Of a DNA stretch of 64,000 nt, positions 16,004 through 24,223 are shown one piece after another. The notes below the pieces were generated by a model. The model was given only the letters and a program-made list of their open reading frames with translations, was not told where the DNA came from and did no database searches. The position numbers and the translations under genes are program-made. Position 1 is the first letter of the stretch. Each line of letters starts with the position of its first letter. Source of the DNA: Streptomyces sp. DH41. GTDB lineage: Bacteria > Actinomycetota > Actinomycetes > Streptomycetales > Streptomycetaceae. Location: positions 280,437 to 344,436 of the forward strand of contig NZ_JARVKY010000007.1 of NCBI RefSeq assembly GCF_029813785.1, read 5' to 3'.

Positions 16004-16118
16004 GTCCGTACCGCGACGGACGTGCGACCCCGGTAGGGTCGACAGCAGTCGTCGGCGCCGTTCGCGCATGCCGTCGGGCACGCGCGTGTGGCGCCGGGCG
16101 ACAGCAGATCTGACGAGG

Positions 16119-16168
16119 AGGCCATTGCCGCGTATGGGATGCGAATCACGCCCCACCGGCAATGGCCT
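16119..16168 (+). terminator. Large-loop hairpin between tsf and pyrH
   Basis: AGGCCATTGCCG (16119-16130) and CGGCAATGGCCT (16157-16168) form a perfect 12-bp stem with a 26-base loop. It is followed by TCTTCGTGTGTG. It may terminate tsf or act as an attenuator for pyrH, whose ATG is 39 bases further on. Confidence 0.6.
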
Positions 16169-16206
16169 TCTTCGTGTGTGACCCACGTAAAAGAGGCGAG
16201 ATCTCC

Positions 16207-16968
16207 ATGACCACCACCAAGGCCGAGAAGAGCGACGACGGCAAAGTACGCGGCCGTTTCATGCTGAAGCTGTCCGGAGAGGCCTTCTCCGGCGGTGGGG
16301 GCCTGGGCGTCGACCCCGACGTGGTGCACGCCATCGCCCGCGAGATCGCGGCCGTCGTCCGGGACGGCGCACAGGTCGCGATCGTCATCGGCGGCGGCAA
16401 CTTCTTCCGTGGCGCCGAGCTGCAGGTACGCGGCATGGACCGCGCCCGCTCCGACTACATGGGCATGCTCGGCACCGTGATGAACTGCCTGGCCCTCCAG
16501 GACTTCCTGGAGAAGGAGGGCGTCGACTGCCGCGTGCAGACCGCCATCACCATGGGCCAGGTCGCCGAGCCGTACATCCCGCTGCGCGCCGTGCGCCACC
16601 TGGAGAAGGGCCGCGTGGTCATCTTCGGCGCCGGCATGGGCATGCCCTACTTCTCCACCGACACCACCGCCGCCCAGCGCGCCCTCGAGATCGACGCCGA
16701 GGCCCTGCTCATGGGCAAGAACGGCGTGGACGGGGTCTACGACTCCGACCCGAAGACCAACCCGGACGCCGTGAAGTTCGACGCGCTCGGCTACGGCGAG
16801 GTCATCACCCGTGACCTGAAGGTCGCCGACGCGACGGCCGTCACGCTCTGCCGCGACAACAGCCTCCCGATCGTGGTCTTCGAGCTCCTGAAGGAGGGCA
16901 ATATCGCCCGCGCCGTCAAGGGTGAGAAGATCGGCACGCTTGTGGGTGACCAAGGCAGCCGGGACTGA
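16207..16968 (+). CDS. pyrH: UMP kinase
   Basis: The enzyme phosphorylates UMP to UDP with ATP in pyrimidine synthesis and works as a hexamer in the cytoplasm. The 253-residue protein shows the amino-acid-kinase fold motifs: FMLKLSGEAF at about 18-27, VIGGGNFFRG, and DYMGMLGTVMNCLALQ, with KNGVDGVYDSDPK in the ATP-binding half. I use the ATG at 16207, preceded by AAGAGGCGAG; an upstream ATG at 16162 would add 15 unconserved residues and lies inside the hairpin at 16119-16168. frr follows after 181 bases. Confidence 0.97.
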   Translation: MTTTKAEKSDDGKVRGRFMLKLSGEAFSGGGGLGVDPDVVHAIAREIAAVVRDGAQVAIVIGGGNFFRGAELQVRGMDRARSDYMGMLGTVMNCLALQDFLEKEGVDCRVQTAITMGQVAEPYIPLRAVRHLEKGRVVIFGAGMGMPYFSTDTTAAQRALEIDAEALLMGKNGVDGVYDSDPKTNPDAVKFDALGYGEVITRDLKVADATAVTLCRDNSLPIVVFELLKEGNIARAVKGEKIGTLVGDQGSRD

Positions 16969-17149
16969 CCGGCGAACCACCCCCCGTCCGCGGACGCCAC
17001 CTGTCCGGGGGACGGACGGGACGGGGCCGGACCGGGGGATGGACAATGTCCCGACGGTCGGGAACCGTGCAGGAAGAACGCGACGCAGCCGGCCGCCGCC
17101 CCGACAGGGGACCGCAGCCGGGCCTACTCAAGACACGCAGGAGCAAGTG

Positions 17150-17707
17150 GTGATCGAAGAGACCCTCCTCGAGGCCGAGGAGAAGATGGAGAAGGCCGTC
17201 GTGGTCGCCAAGGAGGACTTCGCCGCGATCCGCACCGGCCGTGCGCACCCGGCGATGTTCAACAAGATCGTGGCCGACTACTACGGCGCGCTGACGCCGA
17301 TCAACCAGCTGGCCTCGTTCTCCGTGCCCGAGCCGCGCATGGCCGTGGTGACCCCCTTCGACAAGAGCGCCCTGCGCAACATCGAACAGGCGATCCGCGA
17401 CTCCGACCTGGGCGTCAACCCGAGCAACGACGGAAACATCATCCGGGTGGTGTTCCCCGAGCTCACTGAGGAGCGCCGCCGCGACTACATCAAGGTCGCC
17501 AAGAGCAAGGCCGAGGACGCCAAGGTCTCCATCCGCTCCGTGCGCCGCAAGGCCAAGGACACCATCGACAAGATGGTCAAGGACGGCGACGTCGGCGAGG
17601 ACGAGGGCCGCCGTGCGGAGAAGGAACTCGACGACACCACCGCCAAGTACGTCGCCCAGGTGGACGAGCTCCTGAAGCACAAGGAAGCGGAGCTGCTCGA
17701 GGTCTGA
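17150..17707 (+). CDS. frr: Ribosome recycling factor
   Basis: RRF, with EF-G, splits the post-termination ribosome. The GTG at 17150 gives a 185-residue protein, the exact family length, starting MIEETLLEAEEKMEKAV. Conserved segments are IRTGRAHPAMFNKI, YYGALTPINQLAS, SDLGVNPSNDGNIIRV and LTEERRRDYIKVAK. The Shine-Dalgarno is GGAG at 17140-17143. An in-frame GTG immediately upstream (17147) would add one residue. The stop overlaps the cdsA ATG (ATGA). Confidence 0.97.
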   Translation: MIEETLLEAEEKMEKAVVVAKEDFAAIRTGRAHPAMFNKIVADYYGALTPINQLASFSVPEPRMAVVTPFDKSALRNIEQAIRDSDLGVNPSNDGNIIRVVFPELTEERRRDYIKVAKSKAEDAKVSIRSVRRKAKDTIDKMVKDGDVGEDEGRRAEKELDDTTAKYVAQVDELLKHKEAELLEV

Positions 17708-18879
17708 TGAACGACTCTTCCTGGGGAGCGCCGCCGCCACAAGCCGGGTACTGGGGGCCGTCCGACCAGGGACCTGTCCGGGGCGCTGCCCCGGCGGGTC
17801 CCGCGTACGACGCGCACTACGCGCAGCAGACTCGCCCCATGCCCATCGTGCCCGGCGTACCTGAACACGGCGGAGACCAGGATGACGACCAGGGGACCGC
17901 TCGGCTGAGCGGTCCCCTGTTCCGAGACGAGCCGCCGCGCGACGACGCGTACCGCGGCGAGAATCCGTCGGCGCGGCCGTATGCGGCGGTGCCGCAGAAT
18001 CCGGAGCCCATGCCCGACGCCCCCCAGCCTGCGCAGCCGCAGCCGCAGCCGCAACCGCAGAAGAAGACCGCGGGGCGCGACCTGGGTGCCGCGATAGGGG
18101 TCGGCCTCGGACTCGCCGCGGTGATCGTGGCGTCGCTGTTCGTCGTCAAGGCCGCCTTCGTCGGCGTGATCGTGGTCGCCGTCGTGGTGGGCCTGTGGGA
18201 GCTGACCAAGCGGCTCCAGGAGCGCAAGGGCATCAAGGCGCCCCTGGTGCCGCTCGCGATCGGCGGCGCGGCGATGGTGGTCGCCGGCTACGTCCGGGGC
18301 TCCGAGGGCGCGTGGGTCGCGATGGCGCTCACGGCACTGGCGGTCCTCGTATGGCGGATGACCGAGCCGCCGGACGGCTACCTCAAGGACGTCACGGCAG
18401 GCCTCTTCGCGGCGTTCTACGTGCCCTTCCTGGCCACGTTCGTCGCGATGATGCTCATGGCGGACGACGGCGCGTGGCGTGTCCTGGTCTTCCTGATACT
18501 GACGGTCGTCAGCGACACCGGCGCCTACGCGGTCGGCTGGCGCTTCGGCAAGACCAAGCTCGCCCCGCGCATCAGCCCGGGCAAGACCCGGGAGGGCCTG
18601 CTCGGCGCGGTGGCGTTCGCGATGGTGGCGGGCGCGCTGTGCATGCAGTTCCTGATCGACGGCGGCACCTGGTGGCAGGGCCTGCTGCTCGGCCTCACGG
18701 TCGCCGTCAGCGCCACGCTGGGCGACCTCGGCGAGTCCATGATCAAGCGTGACCTCGGCATCAAGGACATGGGCACGCTGCTCCCGGGCCACGGCGGCAT
18801 CATGGACCGCCTGGACTCGCTGCTGCCGACGGCGCCGGTGGTGTGGCTGCTGTTGGTGATCTTCGTCGGATCGGGTTGA
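17707..18879 (+). CDS. cdsA: Phosphatidate cytidylyltransferase
   Basis: CdsA makes CDP-diacylglycerol from phosphatidate and CTP, the precursor of cardiolipin, phosphatidylinositol and related lipids. The 390-residue protein has about 120 disordered Pro/Gln-rich cytoplasmic residues (ending PQPQPQPQPQ), then about eight membrane segments. The family signature near the C-terminus is complete: SMIKRDLGIKDMG followed by LLPGHGGIMDRLD. The start overlaps the frr stop. A strong terminator lies 20 bases after the gene. The long hydrophilic N-terminus is common in Streptomyces homologues. Confidence 0.96.
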   Translation: MNDSSWGAPPPQAGYWGPSDQGPVRGAAPAGPAYDAHYAQQTRPMPIVPGVPEHGGDQDDDQGTARLSGPLFRDEPPRDDAYRGENPSARPYAAVPQNPEPMPDAPQPAQPQPQPQPQKKTAGRDLGAAIGVGLGLAAVIVASLFVVKAAFVGVIVVAVVVGLWELTKRLQERKGIKAPLVPLAIGGAAMVVAGYVRGSEGAWVAMALTALAVLVWRMTEPPDGYLKDVTAGLFAAFYVPFLATFVAMMLMADDGAWRVLVFLILTVVSDTGAYAVGWRFGKTKLAPRISPGKTREGLLGAVAFAMVAGALCMQFLIDGGTWWQGLLLGLTVAVSATLGDLGESMIKRDLGIKDMGTLLPGHGGIMDRLDSLLPTAPVVWLLLVIFVGSG

Positions 18880-18898
18880 CAGCGTTCAGGTAGTCTGG

Positions 18899-18928
18899 AA
18901 GGGCCCGCACGGTCGCGGGCCCTTTCGT
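18899..18928 (+). terminator. Terminator hairpin after cdsA
   Basis: AAGGGCCCGC (18899-18908) pairs perfectly with GCGGGCCCTT (18915-18924) around ACGGTC and is followed by TCGTGTTT, a short T-rich stretch. It ends the frr-cdsA transcript. Confidence 0.85.
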
Positions 18929-19020
18929 GTTTCCCCGCCCACGCGGGGGTTGTCCGGTGAGGTCTCCTGGCTTCGGCATGGCTCTGCCGCCGTCGTCCCC
19001 GCACGAGCGGGGATTCGCCA
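18928..19020 (+). CRISPR. Two degenerate type I-E-like CRISPR repeats flanking one spacer
   Basis: Two 29-bp elements at 18928-18956 and 18992-19020 share TCCCCGC, then GCGGGG and a TT..CC end, 17 of 25 core bases identical. Each is a short palindrome of the form CCCCGC-N4/5-GCGGGG like the repeats of type I-E arrays in Streptomyces. The 35 bases between them would be a spacer. The minus strand read as protein gives IPARAGTT and NPRVGGE, the kind of peptide produced when I-E repeats are mistranslated. No cas gene is in the window and the repeats differ from each other, so this looks like a relic or a coincidental pair. Confidence 0.5.
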
Positions 19021-19051
19021 CAGGCCCGTCGTCATGAGGAGTTGTCCAACC

Positions 19052-20164
19052 GTGGCCCGTCCCGCCCCAGGTGAGCTCACCTTCGTCGCGCCCCGCGCAG
19101 CGAAGCGGCCGCCGCGGCACCTCGCCGACCTCACGCCCGCGGAGCGCAAGGAGGCCGTCGCCGCGATCGGCGAGAAGCCGTTCCGCGCCAAGCAGCTCTC
19201 GCAGCACTACTTCGCGCGGTACGCGCACGACCCCCAGCAGTGGACCGACATCCCGGCCGGCTCGCGCCAGGGCCTCCAGGAGGCGCTGCTGCCCGAACTG
19301 ATGACGGTCGTGCGGCATCTGTCGACCGACCAGGGCACCACACGCAAGACACTGTGGAAGCTGTTCGACGGGACGCTCGTCGAGTCCGTCCTCATGCGCT
19401 ACCCGGACCGGGTGACCATGTGCATCAGCTCCCAGGCCGGCTGCGGCATGAACTGCCCGTTCTGTGCCACCGGACAGGCCGGCCTGGACCGGAACCTGTC
19501 GACCGCCGAGATCGTGCACCAGATCGTGGACGGCATGCGGGCGCTCAGGGACGGCGAGGTCCCGGGGGGACCGGCCCGGCTCAGCAACATCGTGTTCATG
19601 GGCATGGGCGAGCCCCTCGCCAACTACAACCGGGTCGTCGGTTCCATCCGCCGCCTCACCGACCCCGAGCCCGACGGGCTGGGCCTCTCCCAGCGCGGCA
19701 TCACCGTCTCCACCGTCGGTCTCGTCCCGGCCATCCACCGCTTCACCGGCGAGGGATTCAAGTGCCGCCTCGCCATCTCGCTGCACGCGCCCGACGACGA
19801 GCTGCGCGACACCCTCGTCCCCGTCAACACGCGCTGGAAGGTGCGTGAGGTGCTGGACGCCGGGTTCGAGTACGCGGCCACGTCCGGGCGCCGGCTGTCG
19901 ATCGAGTACGCGCTGATCCGGGACATCAACGACCAGGCGTGGCGTGGCGACCGGCTCGGGCGGCTGCTCAAGGGCAAGCCCGTGCACGTCAACCTCATCC
20001 CGCTCAACCCCACGCCGGGTTCGAAGTGGACCGCGTCGCGGCCCGAGGACGAGAAGGCGTTCGTGGAGGCGATCGCGGCGCATGGTGTGCCGGTGACGAT
20101 CCGGGACACCCGTGGGCAGGAGATCGACGGGGCGTGTGGTCAGCTCGCCGCGAGCGAGCGGTAA
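19052..20164 (+). CDS. rlmN: 23S rRNA/tRNA adenine-C2 methyltransferase RlmN
   Basis: RlmN is a radical-SAM enzyme forming m2A2503 in 23S rRNA and m2A37 in some tRNAs. The 370-residue protein carries the CxxxCxxC cluster motif as CGMNCPFC (Cys131, 135, 138), the GMGEPLANYN motif and the C-terminal DTRGQEIDGACGQL containing the methyl-carrying cysteine. I choose GTG 19052 because AGGAG at 19037-19041 is properly spaced for it and starting there gives the conserved MARPAPGELTFVAPR. An ATG at 19034 would start on top of that Shine-Dalgarno. It is a single gene, with the TPP riboswitch region following. Confidence 0.96.
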   Translation: MARPAPGELTFVAPRAAKRPPRHLADLTPAERKEAVAAIGEKPFRAKQLSQHYFARYAHDPQQWTDIPAGSRQGLQEALLPELMTVVRHLSTDQGTTRKTLWKLFDGTLVESVLMRYPDRVTMCISSQAGCGMNCPFCATGQAGLDRNLSTAEIVHQIVDGMRALRDGEVPGGPARLSNIVFMGMGEPLANYNRVVGSIRRLTDPEPDGLGLSQRGITVSTVGLVPAIHRFTGEGFKCRLAISLHAPDDELRDTLVPVNTRWKVREVLDAGFEYAATSGRRLSIEYALIRDINDQAWRGDRLGRLLKGKPVHVNLIPLNPTPGSKWTASRPEDEKAFVEAIAAHGVPVTIRDTRGQEIDGACGQLAASER

Positions 20165-20245
20165 CCTGACCGGCGTCAGCACATCGTCGTACGACACCTG
20201 CGTACGGCACCTGTACACGTCATACGGAACCACATCTTCATATTC

Positions 20246-20332
20246 CGACAGGGGAGCGCCACAGCGCTGAGAGTGCGGCACCGGCCGCAGACCCTCCGAA
20301 CCTGGCCCAGGTCATTCTGGGTAGGGAGATCG
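20246..20332 (+). ncRNA. TPP (thi-box) riboswitch aptamer
   Basis: The sequence contains the hallmark thi-box elements in order: ACAGGGGAGC (about 20248-20257), GCGCTGAGAGTGCGGC with the CTGAGAG core (about 20263-20278), GACCCTCCGAACCTG (about 20290-20304), and the closing GGTAGGGAGAT (20320-20330). Thiamine pyrophosphate binding is expected to shut off the downstream genes. It lies 93 bases before thiB, and the direction agrees. Confidence 0.95.
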
Positions 20333-20352
20333 GTCACCACTCGAGCTGTTGC

Positions 20353-20418
20353 GCCCTGCCCGGGACCCTCGCCAGGGGTCCCGGGCGGGGCCGCGTCTTC
20401 TCCTGGTCACCCAGGAGG
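20353..20418 (+). promoter_or_regulatory. Riboswitch expression platform: terminator plus Shine-Dalgarno-sequestering hairpin
   Basis: A 17-bp stem runs from 20353-20369 to 20375-20391 (GCCCTGCCCGGGACCC with GGGTCCCGGGCGGGGC) and is followed by GTCTTCTCCT. It is a strong intrinsic terminator. A second small hairpin, TCCTGG (20401-20406) with CCAGGA (20411-20416), covers the thiB Shine-Dalgarno AGGAGG (20413-20418). Control could therefore act on both transcription and translation. Which element the aptamer engages cannot be read from sequence alone. Confidence 0.75.
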
Positions 20419-20424
20419 AATTCA

Positions 20425-21513
20425 GTGAGCATCACCAAGAAGGCCACCGTCCTGGCCGTCGGACTCGGCATGGTCGGCGGCCTGGCCGCGTGCGGATCGT
20501 CGTCCGACGGAGACAGCCGGGGCGCCGGCGACTCCAAGACCGTCACCCTGGTCAGCCACAACTCGTGGGCCGTGTCGAAGGACGTCATCGCCGCCTTCGA
20601 GAAGAGCTCCGGCTACCAGGTCCAGGTCCTGGAGGACGGCGACGCCGGCCAGGCCGTCAACAAGGCCGTCCTCACCAAGGACAACCCGCAGGGCGACGTC
20701 TTCTTCGGCGTCGACAACACGCTGCTGTCCCGCGCGCTCGACAACGGGCTGTTCCAGCCGTACGAGGCGAAGGGCTCCGACCTGGTCCTGCCCGAGTACC
20801 GGGCCGACCAGGACAAGCACCGGGTCACTCCCGTCACCACCGGCGACGTCTGCGTCAACTACGACAAGGCGTACTTCAGCAAGCACGAGCTGACCCCGCC
20901 GGACTCCTTCGACGACCTGGTCGAGCCCGAGTACAAGGACCTGCTCGTCACCGAGAACGCGGGCAGTTCCTCGCCCGGCCTCGGCTTCCTGCTCGGCACC
21001 GCCGCCGAGTACGGCGACGAGGGCTGGCAGGACTACTGGAAGAAGCTGAAGGCGAACGGCGTCAAGGTCGTCGACAGCTGGGAGCAGGCCTACAACGAGG
21101 AGTTCTCCGGCTCGTCCGGCGGCAAGAAGGCCAAGGGCGACCGCCCGCTCGTCGTCTCCTACGCCTCCTCCCCGCCCGCCGAGGTCATCTACGCCGACCC
21201 GCAGCCGACCACCGCGCCGACGGGCGTCGCCAGCGGCACCTGCTTCCGCCAGGTCGAGTACGCGGGTCTGCTGAGCAACGCCGGCAACCCCGAGGGCGGC
21301 AAGGCACTCCTCGACTTCCTCGTGGGCAAGGAGTTCCAGGAGGACCTGCCGCTGAACATGTTCGTCTACCCGGTGCGGGAGGGCGCGCGGATCCCCGAGG
21401 CGTTCCGGAAGTTCGGGCCGCAGGCCGAGGACCCGGAGACCATGGACCCGGCGAAGATCGCCGACAACCGCGACCAGTGGGTCAAGTCGTGGACCTCACT
21501 CGTACTCAAGTGA
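20425..21513 (+). CDS. thiB: Thiamine ABC transporter substrate-binding lipoprotein
   Basis: This extracellular lipoprotein captures thiamine or its phosphates for import. The 362-residue protein has a lipoprotein signal with lipobox LAAC (Cys23) followed by a Ser/Gly linker. The periplasmic-binding-type fold shows family markers such as GDAGQAVNKA, DVFFGVDNTLLSRAL, VCVNYDKAYF and GVASGTCFRQVEYAG. The position directly after a TPP riboswitch and before thiP and thiQ supports the substrate. The GTG start is read from AGGAGG. The thiP GTG overlaps the stop. Confidence 0.93.
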   Translation: MSITKKATVLAVGLGMVGGLAACGSSSDGDSRGAGDSKTVTLVSHNSWAVSKDVIAAFEKSSGYQVQVLEDGDAGQAVNKAVLTKDNPQGDVFFGVDNTLLSRALDNGLFQPYEAKGSDLVLPEYRADQDKHRVTPVTTGDVCVNYDKAYFSKHELTPPDSFDDLVEPEYKDLLVTENAGSSSPGLGFLLGTAAEYGDEGWQDYWKKLKANGVKVVDSWEQAYNEEFSGSSGGKKAKGDRPLVVSYASSPPAEVIYADPQPTTAPTGVASGTCFRQVEYAGLLSNAGNPEGGKALLDFLVGKEFQEDLPLNMFVYPVREGARIPEAFRKFGPQAEDPETMDPAKIADNRDQWVKSWTSLVLK

Positions 21514-23159
21514 CCAAGCGCAGGCGCCGCACGGGGAACGCGGCGCGGCCGGCCCTGATGGCCGTGCCCGTCGCGTTCTTCGCGGTGTTCTTCGCCTACC
21601 CCGTCGCCGCGATCGTCGCGCGCGGACTGGAGATCGACGGCACCTGGCGGTTCGGGCGGATCTGGGAGGTGCTCGCGCAGCCCGACGTGCGGCACGTGCT
21701 GTGGTTCACCACCTGGCAGGCGCTGGCCTCCACCGCGCTCACCCTGCTGATCGCCCTGCCGGGCGCCTATGTCTTCGCCCGCTTCGACTTCCCCGGCAAG
21801 CAGGTGCTGCGGGCGGTGGTGACCGTGCCGTTCGTGCTGCCGACGGTCGTCGTCGGTACGGCGTTCCTGGCACTGGTGGGCCGGGGCGGACTGCTCGACG
21901 AGCTGTGGGGCGTACGGCTGGACACCACCGTGTGGGCGATCCTGCTCGCGCACGTCTTCTTCAACTACGCCGTCGTCGTACGCACCGTCGGCGGGCTCTG
22001 GTCGCAACTCGACCCGCGGCAGGAGGAGGCCGCGCGGATGCTCGGCGCCTCGCGGCTGAGGGCCTGGCGGCAGGTGACCCTGCCCGCGCTCGCGCCCGCC
22101 GTGGCCGCCGCCGCGCTGATGGTGTTCCTGTTCACCTTCACCTCCTTCGGCGTCGTCCAGATCCTCGGCGGGCCCGCCTTCTCCACCCTGGAGGTGGAGA
22201 TCTACCGGCAGACCTCCCAGATCTTCGACCTGTCCACGGCAGCCGTGCTGACGCTGATCCAGTTCGCCGCGGTGGCCGCCATCCTCGCCGTGCACGCCTG
22301 GACGGTACGGCGGCGGGAGACGGCCCTGAAGCTGGTGAACGCGGCCACGACCGCGCGCCGGCCGCGCGGGACCGGGCAGTGGGCCCTGCTGGCCGGGGTC
22401 CTGGTCACCATCGCCGTGCTGCTGGTGCTGCCGCTCGCCGTGCTGGTCGAGCGGTCGCTGGGCGCACCCGGCTTCGGCTACTACCGGGCGCTGACCCGCG
22501 AGGACGGCGGTACCTTCCTCGTCCCGCCCATCGAGGCGATCGGCAACTCCCTCCAGTACGCCGTCGCGGCCACCGCCATCGCCGTGGTGATCGGCGCGCT
22601 GGCCGCCACCGCGCTCACCCGCCGCGACGCGGGCCGCTTCGTACGCGGCTTCGACGCGCTGCTGATGCTGCCGCTCGGGGTGTCCGCGGTGACCGTCGGC
22701 TTCGGGTTCCTGATCGCGCTGGACGAACCCCCGCTGGACCTCCGGTCGTCCTGGGTCCTGGTGCCGCTCGCGCAGGCCCTGGTCGGCGTCCCCTTCGTCG
22801 TACGGACCATGCTGCCGGTGCTGCGGGCGGTGGACGTACGGCTGCGGGAGGCGGCGTCCGTGCTCGGGGCGTCGCCGTGGCGGGTGTGGCGGGAGGTCGA
22901 CCTGCCGATGGTGCGGCGGGCGCTGCTGGTCGCGGCCGGGTTCGCCTTCGCGGTGTCGCTCGGGGAGTTCGGGGCGACCGTGTTCATCGCGCGGCCCGAC
23001 AACCCGACGCTGCCGGTCGCCGTGGCGCGGCTGCTGGGGCGGCCCGGCGACATGAACTACGGCCAGGCGATGGCTCTTTCGACGATTCTGATGCTGGTGT
23101 GCGCGGTGGCCCTGGTGGTGCTGGAGCGGCTGCGGACCGACCGGAGCGGGGAGTTCTAG
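21510..23159 (+). CDS. thiP: Thiamine ABC transporter permease (fused two-domain)
   Basis: The membrane channel of the thiamine importer has 549 residues with two homologous permease halves of about six membrane segments each. Each half has its EAA-type coupling loop: EEAARMLGASRLRAWRQVTLP in the first and EAASVLGASPWRVWREVDLP in the second. The GTG at 21510 overlaps the thiB stop (GTGA) and gives MTKRRRRTGNAARPALM; in-frame sequence upstream of it is not conserved-looking. thiQ starts 10 bases after the stop. All three genes share the riboswitch. Confidence 0.93.
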   Translation: MTKRRRRTGNAARPALMAVPVAFFAVFFAYPVAAIVARGLEIDGTWRFGRIWEVLAQPDVRHVLWFTTWQALASTALTLLIALPGAYVFARFDFPGKQVLRAVVTVPFVLPTVVVGTAFLALVGRGGLLDELWGVRLDTTVWAILLAHVFFNYAVVVRTVGGLWSQLDPRQEEAARMLGASRLRAWRQVTLPALAPAVAAAALMVFLFTFTSFGVVQILGGPAFSTLEVEIYRQTSQIFDLSTAAVLTLIQFAAVAAILAVHAWTVRRRETALKLVNAATTARRPRGTGQWALLAGVLVTIAVLLVLPLAVLVERSLGAPGFGYYRALTREDGGTFLVPPIEAIGNSLQYAVAATAIAVVIGALAATALTRRDAGRFVRGFDALLMLPLGVSAVTVGFGFLIALDEPPLDLRSSWVLVPLAQALVGVPFVVRTMLPVLRAVDVRLREAASVLGASPWRVWREVDLPMVRRALLVAAGFAFAVSLGEFGATVFIARPDNPTLPVAVARLLGRPGDMNYGQAMALSTILMLVCAVALVVLERLRTDRSGEF

Positions 23160-23169
23160 GGATGCGGGA

Positions 23170-24213
23170 GTGCTGGGAATGCTGCTGAGCCTTGAGGGCG
23201 CGACGGTCCGTTTCGGGGGATGGGCCGTGCTCGACGCCGTCGATCTCGGTGTCGCCGAGCACGAGGTGGTGTGCGTGCTCGGGCCCAGCGGCAGCGGCAA
23301 GTCGACCCTGCTGCGGGCGGTCGCCGGGCTCCAGCCACTGGACGCCGGACGGGTGACGCTGGACGGACGGGACCAGTCGGGGGTGCCCGCGCACAAGCGC
23401 GAGGTCGGGCTGATGTTCCAGGACCACCAGCTCTTCCCGCAGCGGGACGTGGCCGGAAACATCGCCTTCGGGCCGCGGATGCGGGGCGCGTCCCGTGCCG
23501 AACAGCGCGATCGGGTCGGGAAGTTGCTGGAACTGGTCGGGCTGCCCGGCGCCGCCCACCGGTCCGTCGCCGCGCTCTCCGGCGGTGAGCAGCAGCGGGT
23601 GGCGCTGGCCCGCGCCCTGGCGCCCCGGCCCCGGCTGCTGATGCTGGACGAGCCGCTGGGCCAGCTCGACCGCTCGCTGCGGGAGCGGCTCGTCGTCGAA
23701 CTGCGGGAACTGTTCGGCCGGCTGGGTACCACCGTGCTCGCCGTGACGCACGACCAGGGCGAGGCCTTCGCGCTCGCCGACCGGGTCGTCGTGATGCGGG
23801 ACGGGCGGATCGCCCAGTCGGGGACACCGCTCGAGGTGTGGCAGCGGCCGGCCGACGCCTTCGTGGCACGCTTCCTCGGCTTCGACAACGTCGTCGAGGC
23901 GACCGTCGCCGGGCAGGCCGCGGACACTCCGTGGGGCAAGGTGCCGGTCCCCGACGACGCCCCGCAGGGCAGGCGCACCCTGCTGGTACGGCCCGCCGGG
24001 GTCCGTCTGGTGCCCGCCGGCGAGGGCCTGCGCTGCAGGGTCACCGCCCGCACCTTCCGGGGCACCCACGTCGCCGTCCACCTCCAGCCCGAGTACGCGC
24101 CGCGCCTGGAGGCGGCGTGCGCGTTGCGGGCGGCGCCGGAGGTCGGGGAGGCCGTCGATGTGGAGTTCGACGCGGCGGAAATCGCCGTGCTCGGGGGCTC
24201 GTCCCGCTCGTAG
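23170..24213 (+). CDS. thiQ: Thiamine ABC transporter ATP-binding protein
   Basis: This is the ATPase of the thiamine importer. The 347-residue protein has Walker A GPSGSGKST (about 38-46), Q-loop FQDHQLF, signature LSGGEQQRVALARAL, Walker B LLMLDEP and the switch His in VTHDQGEAF. A C-terminal domain of about 110 residues resembles the regulatory (TOBE-like) part of longer importer ATPases; E. coli ThiQ is shorter (about 230), so this is the PotA/FbpC-like form. The start may be GTG 23170 or ATG 23179. The stop is 10 bases before the next gene. Confidence 0.92.
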   Translation: MLGMLLSLEGATVRFGGWAVLDAVDLGVAEHEVVCVLGPSGSGKSTLLRAVAGLQPLDAGRVTLDGRDQSGVPAHKREVGLMFQDHQLFPQRDVAGNIAFGPRMRGASRAEQRDRVGKLLELVGLPGAAHRSVAALSGGEQQRVALARALAPRPRLLMLDEPLGQLDRSLRERLVVELRELFGRLGTTVLAVTHDQGEAFALADRVVVMRDGRIAQSGTPLEVWQRPADAFVARFLGFDNVVEATVAGQAADTPWGKVPVPDDAPQGRRTLLVRPAGVRLVPAGEGLRCRVTARTFRGTHVAVHLQPEYAPRLEAACALRAAPEVGEAVDVEFDAAEIAVLGGSSRS

Positions 24214-24223
24214 GGTGACGGGC

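Noticed and set aside
16162..16206. Upstream in-frame ATG for pyrH
   Set aside because: It lies inside the large hairpin and adds residues not found in the UMP kinase family; the ATG at 16207 has a proper Shine-Dalgarno.
18876..18881. TTGACA at the end of cdsA as a -35 box
   Set aside because: No -10 lies at suitable spacing, and the terminator hairpin follows at once.
18886..19191. A 101-codon minus-strand frame between cdsA and rlmN
   Set aside because: Its peptide contains translated CRISPR-like repeats and antisense rlmN sequence, so it is not a gene; it was useful only as a pointer to the repeats.
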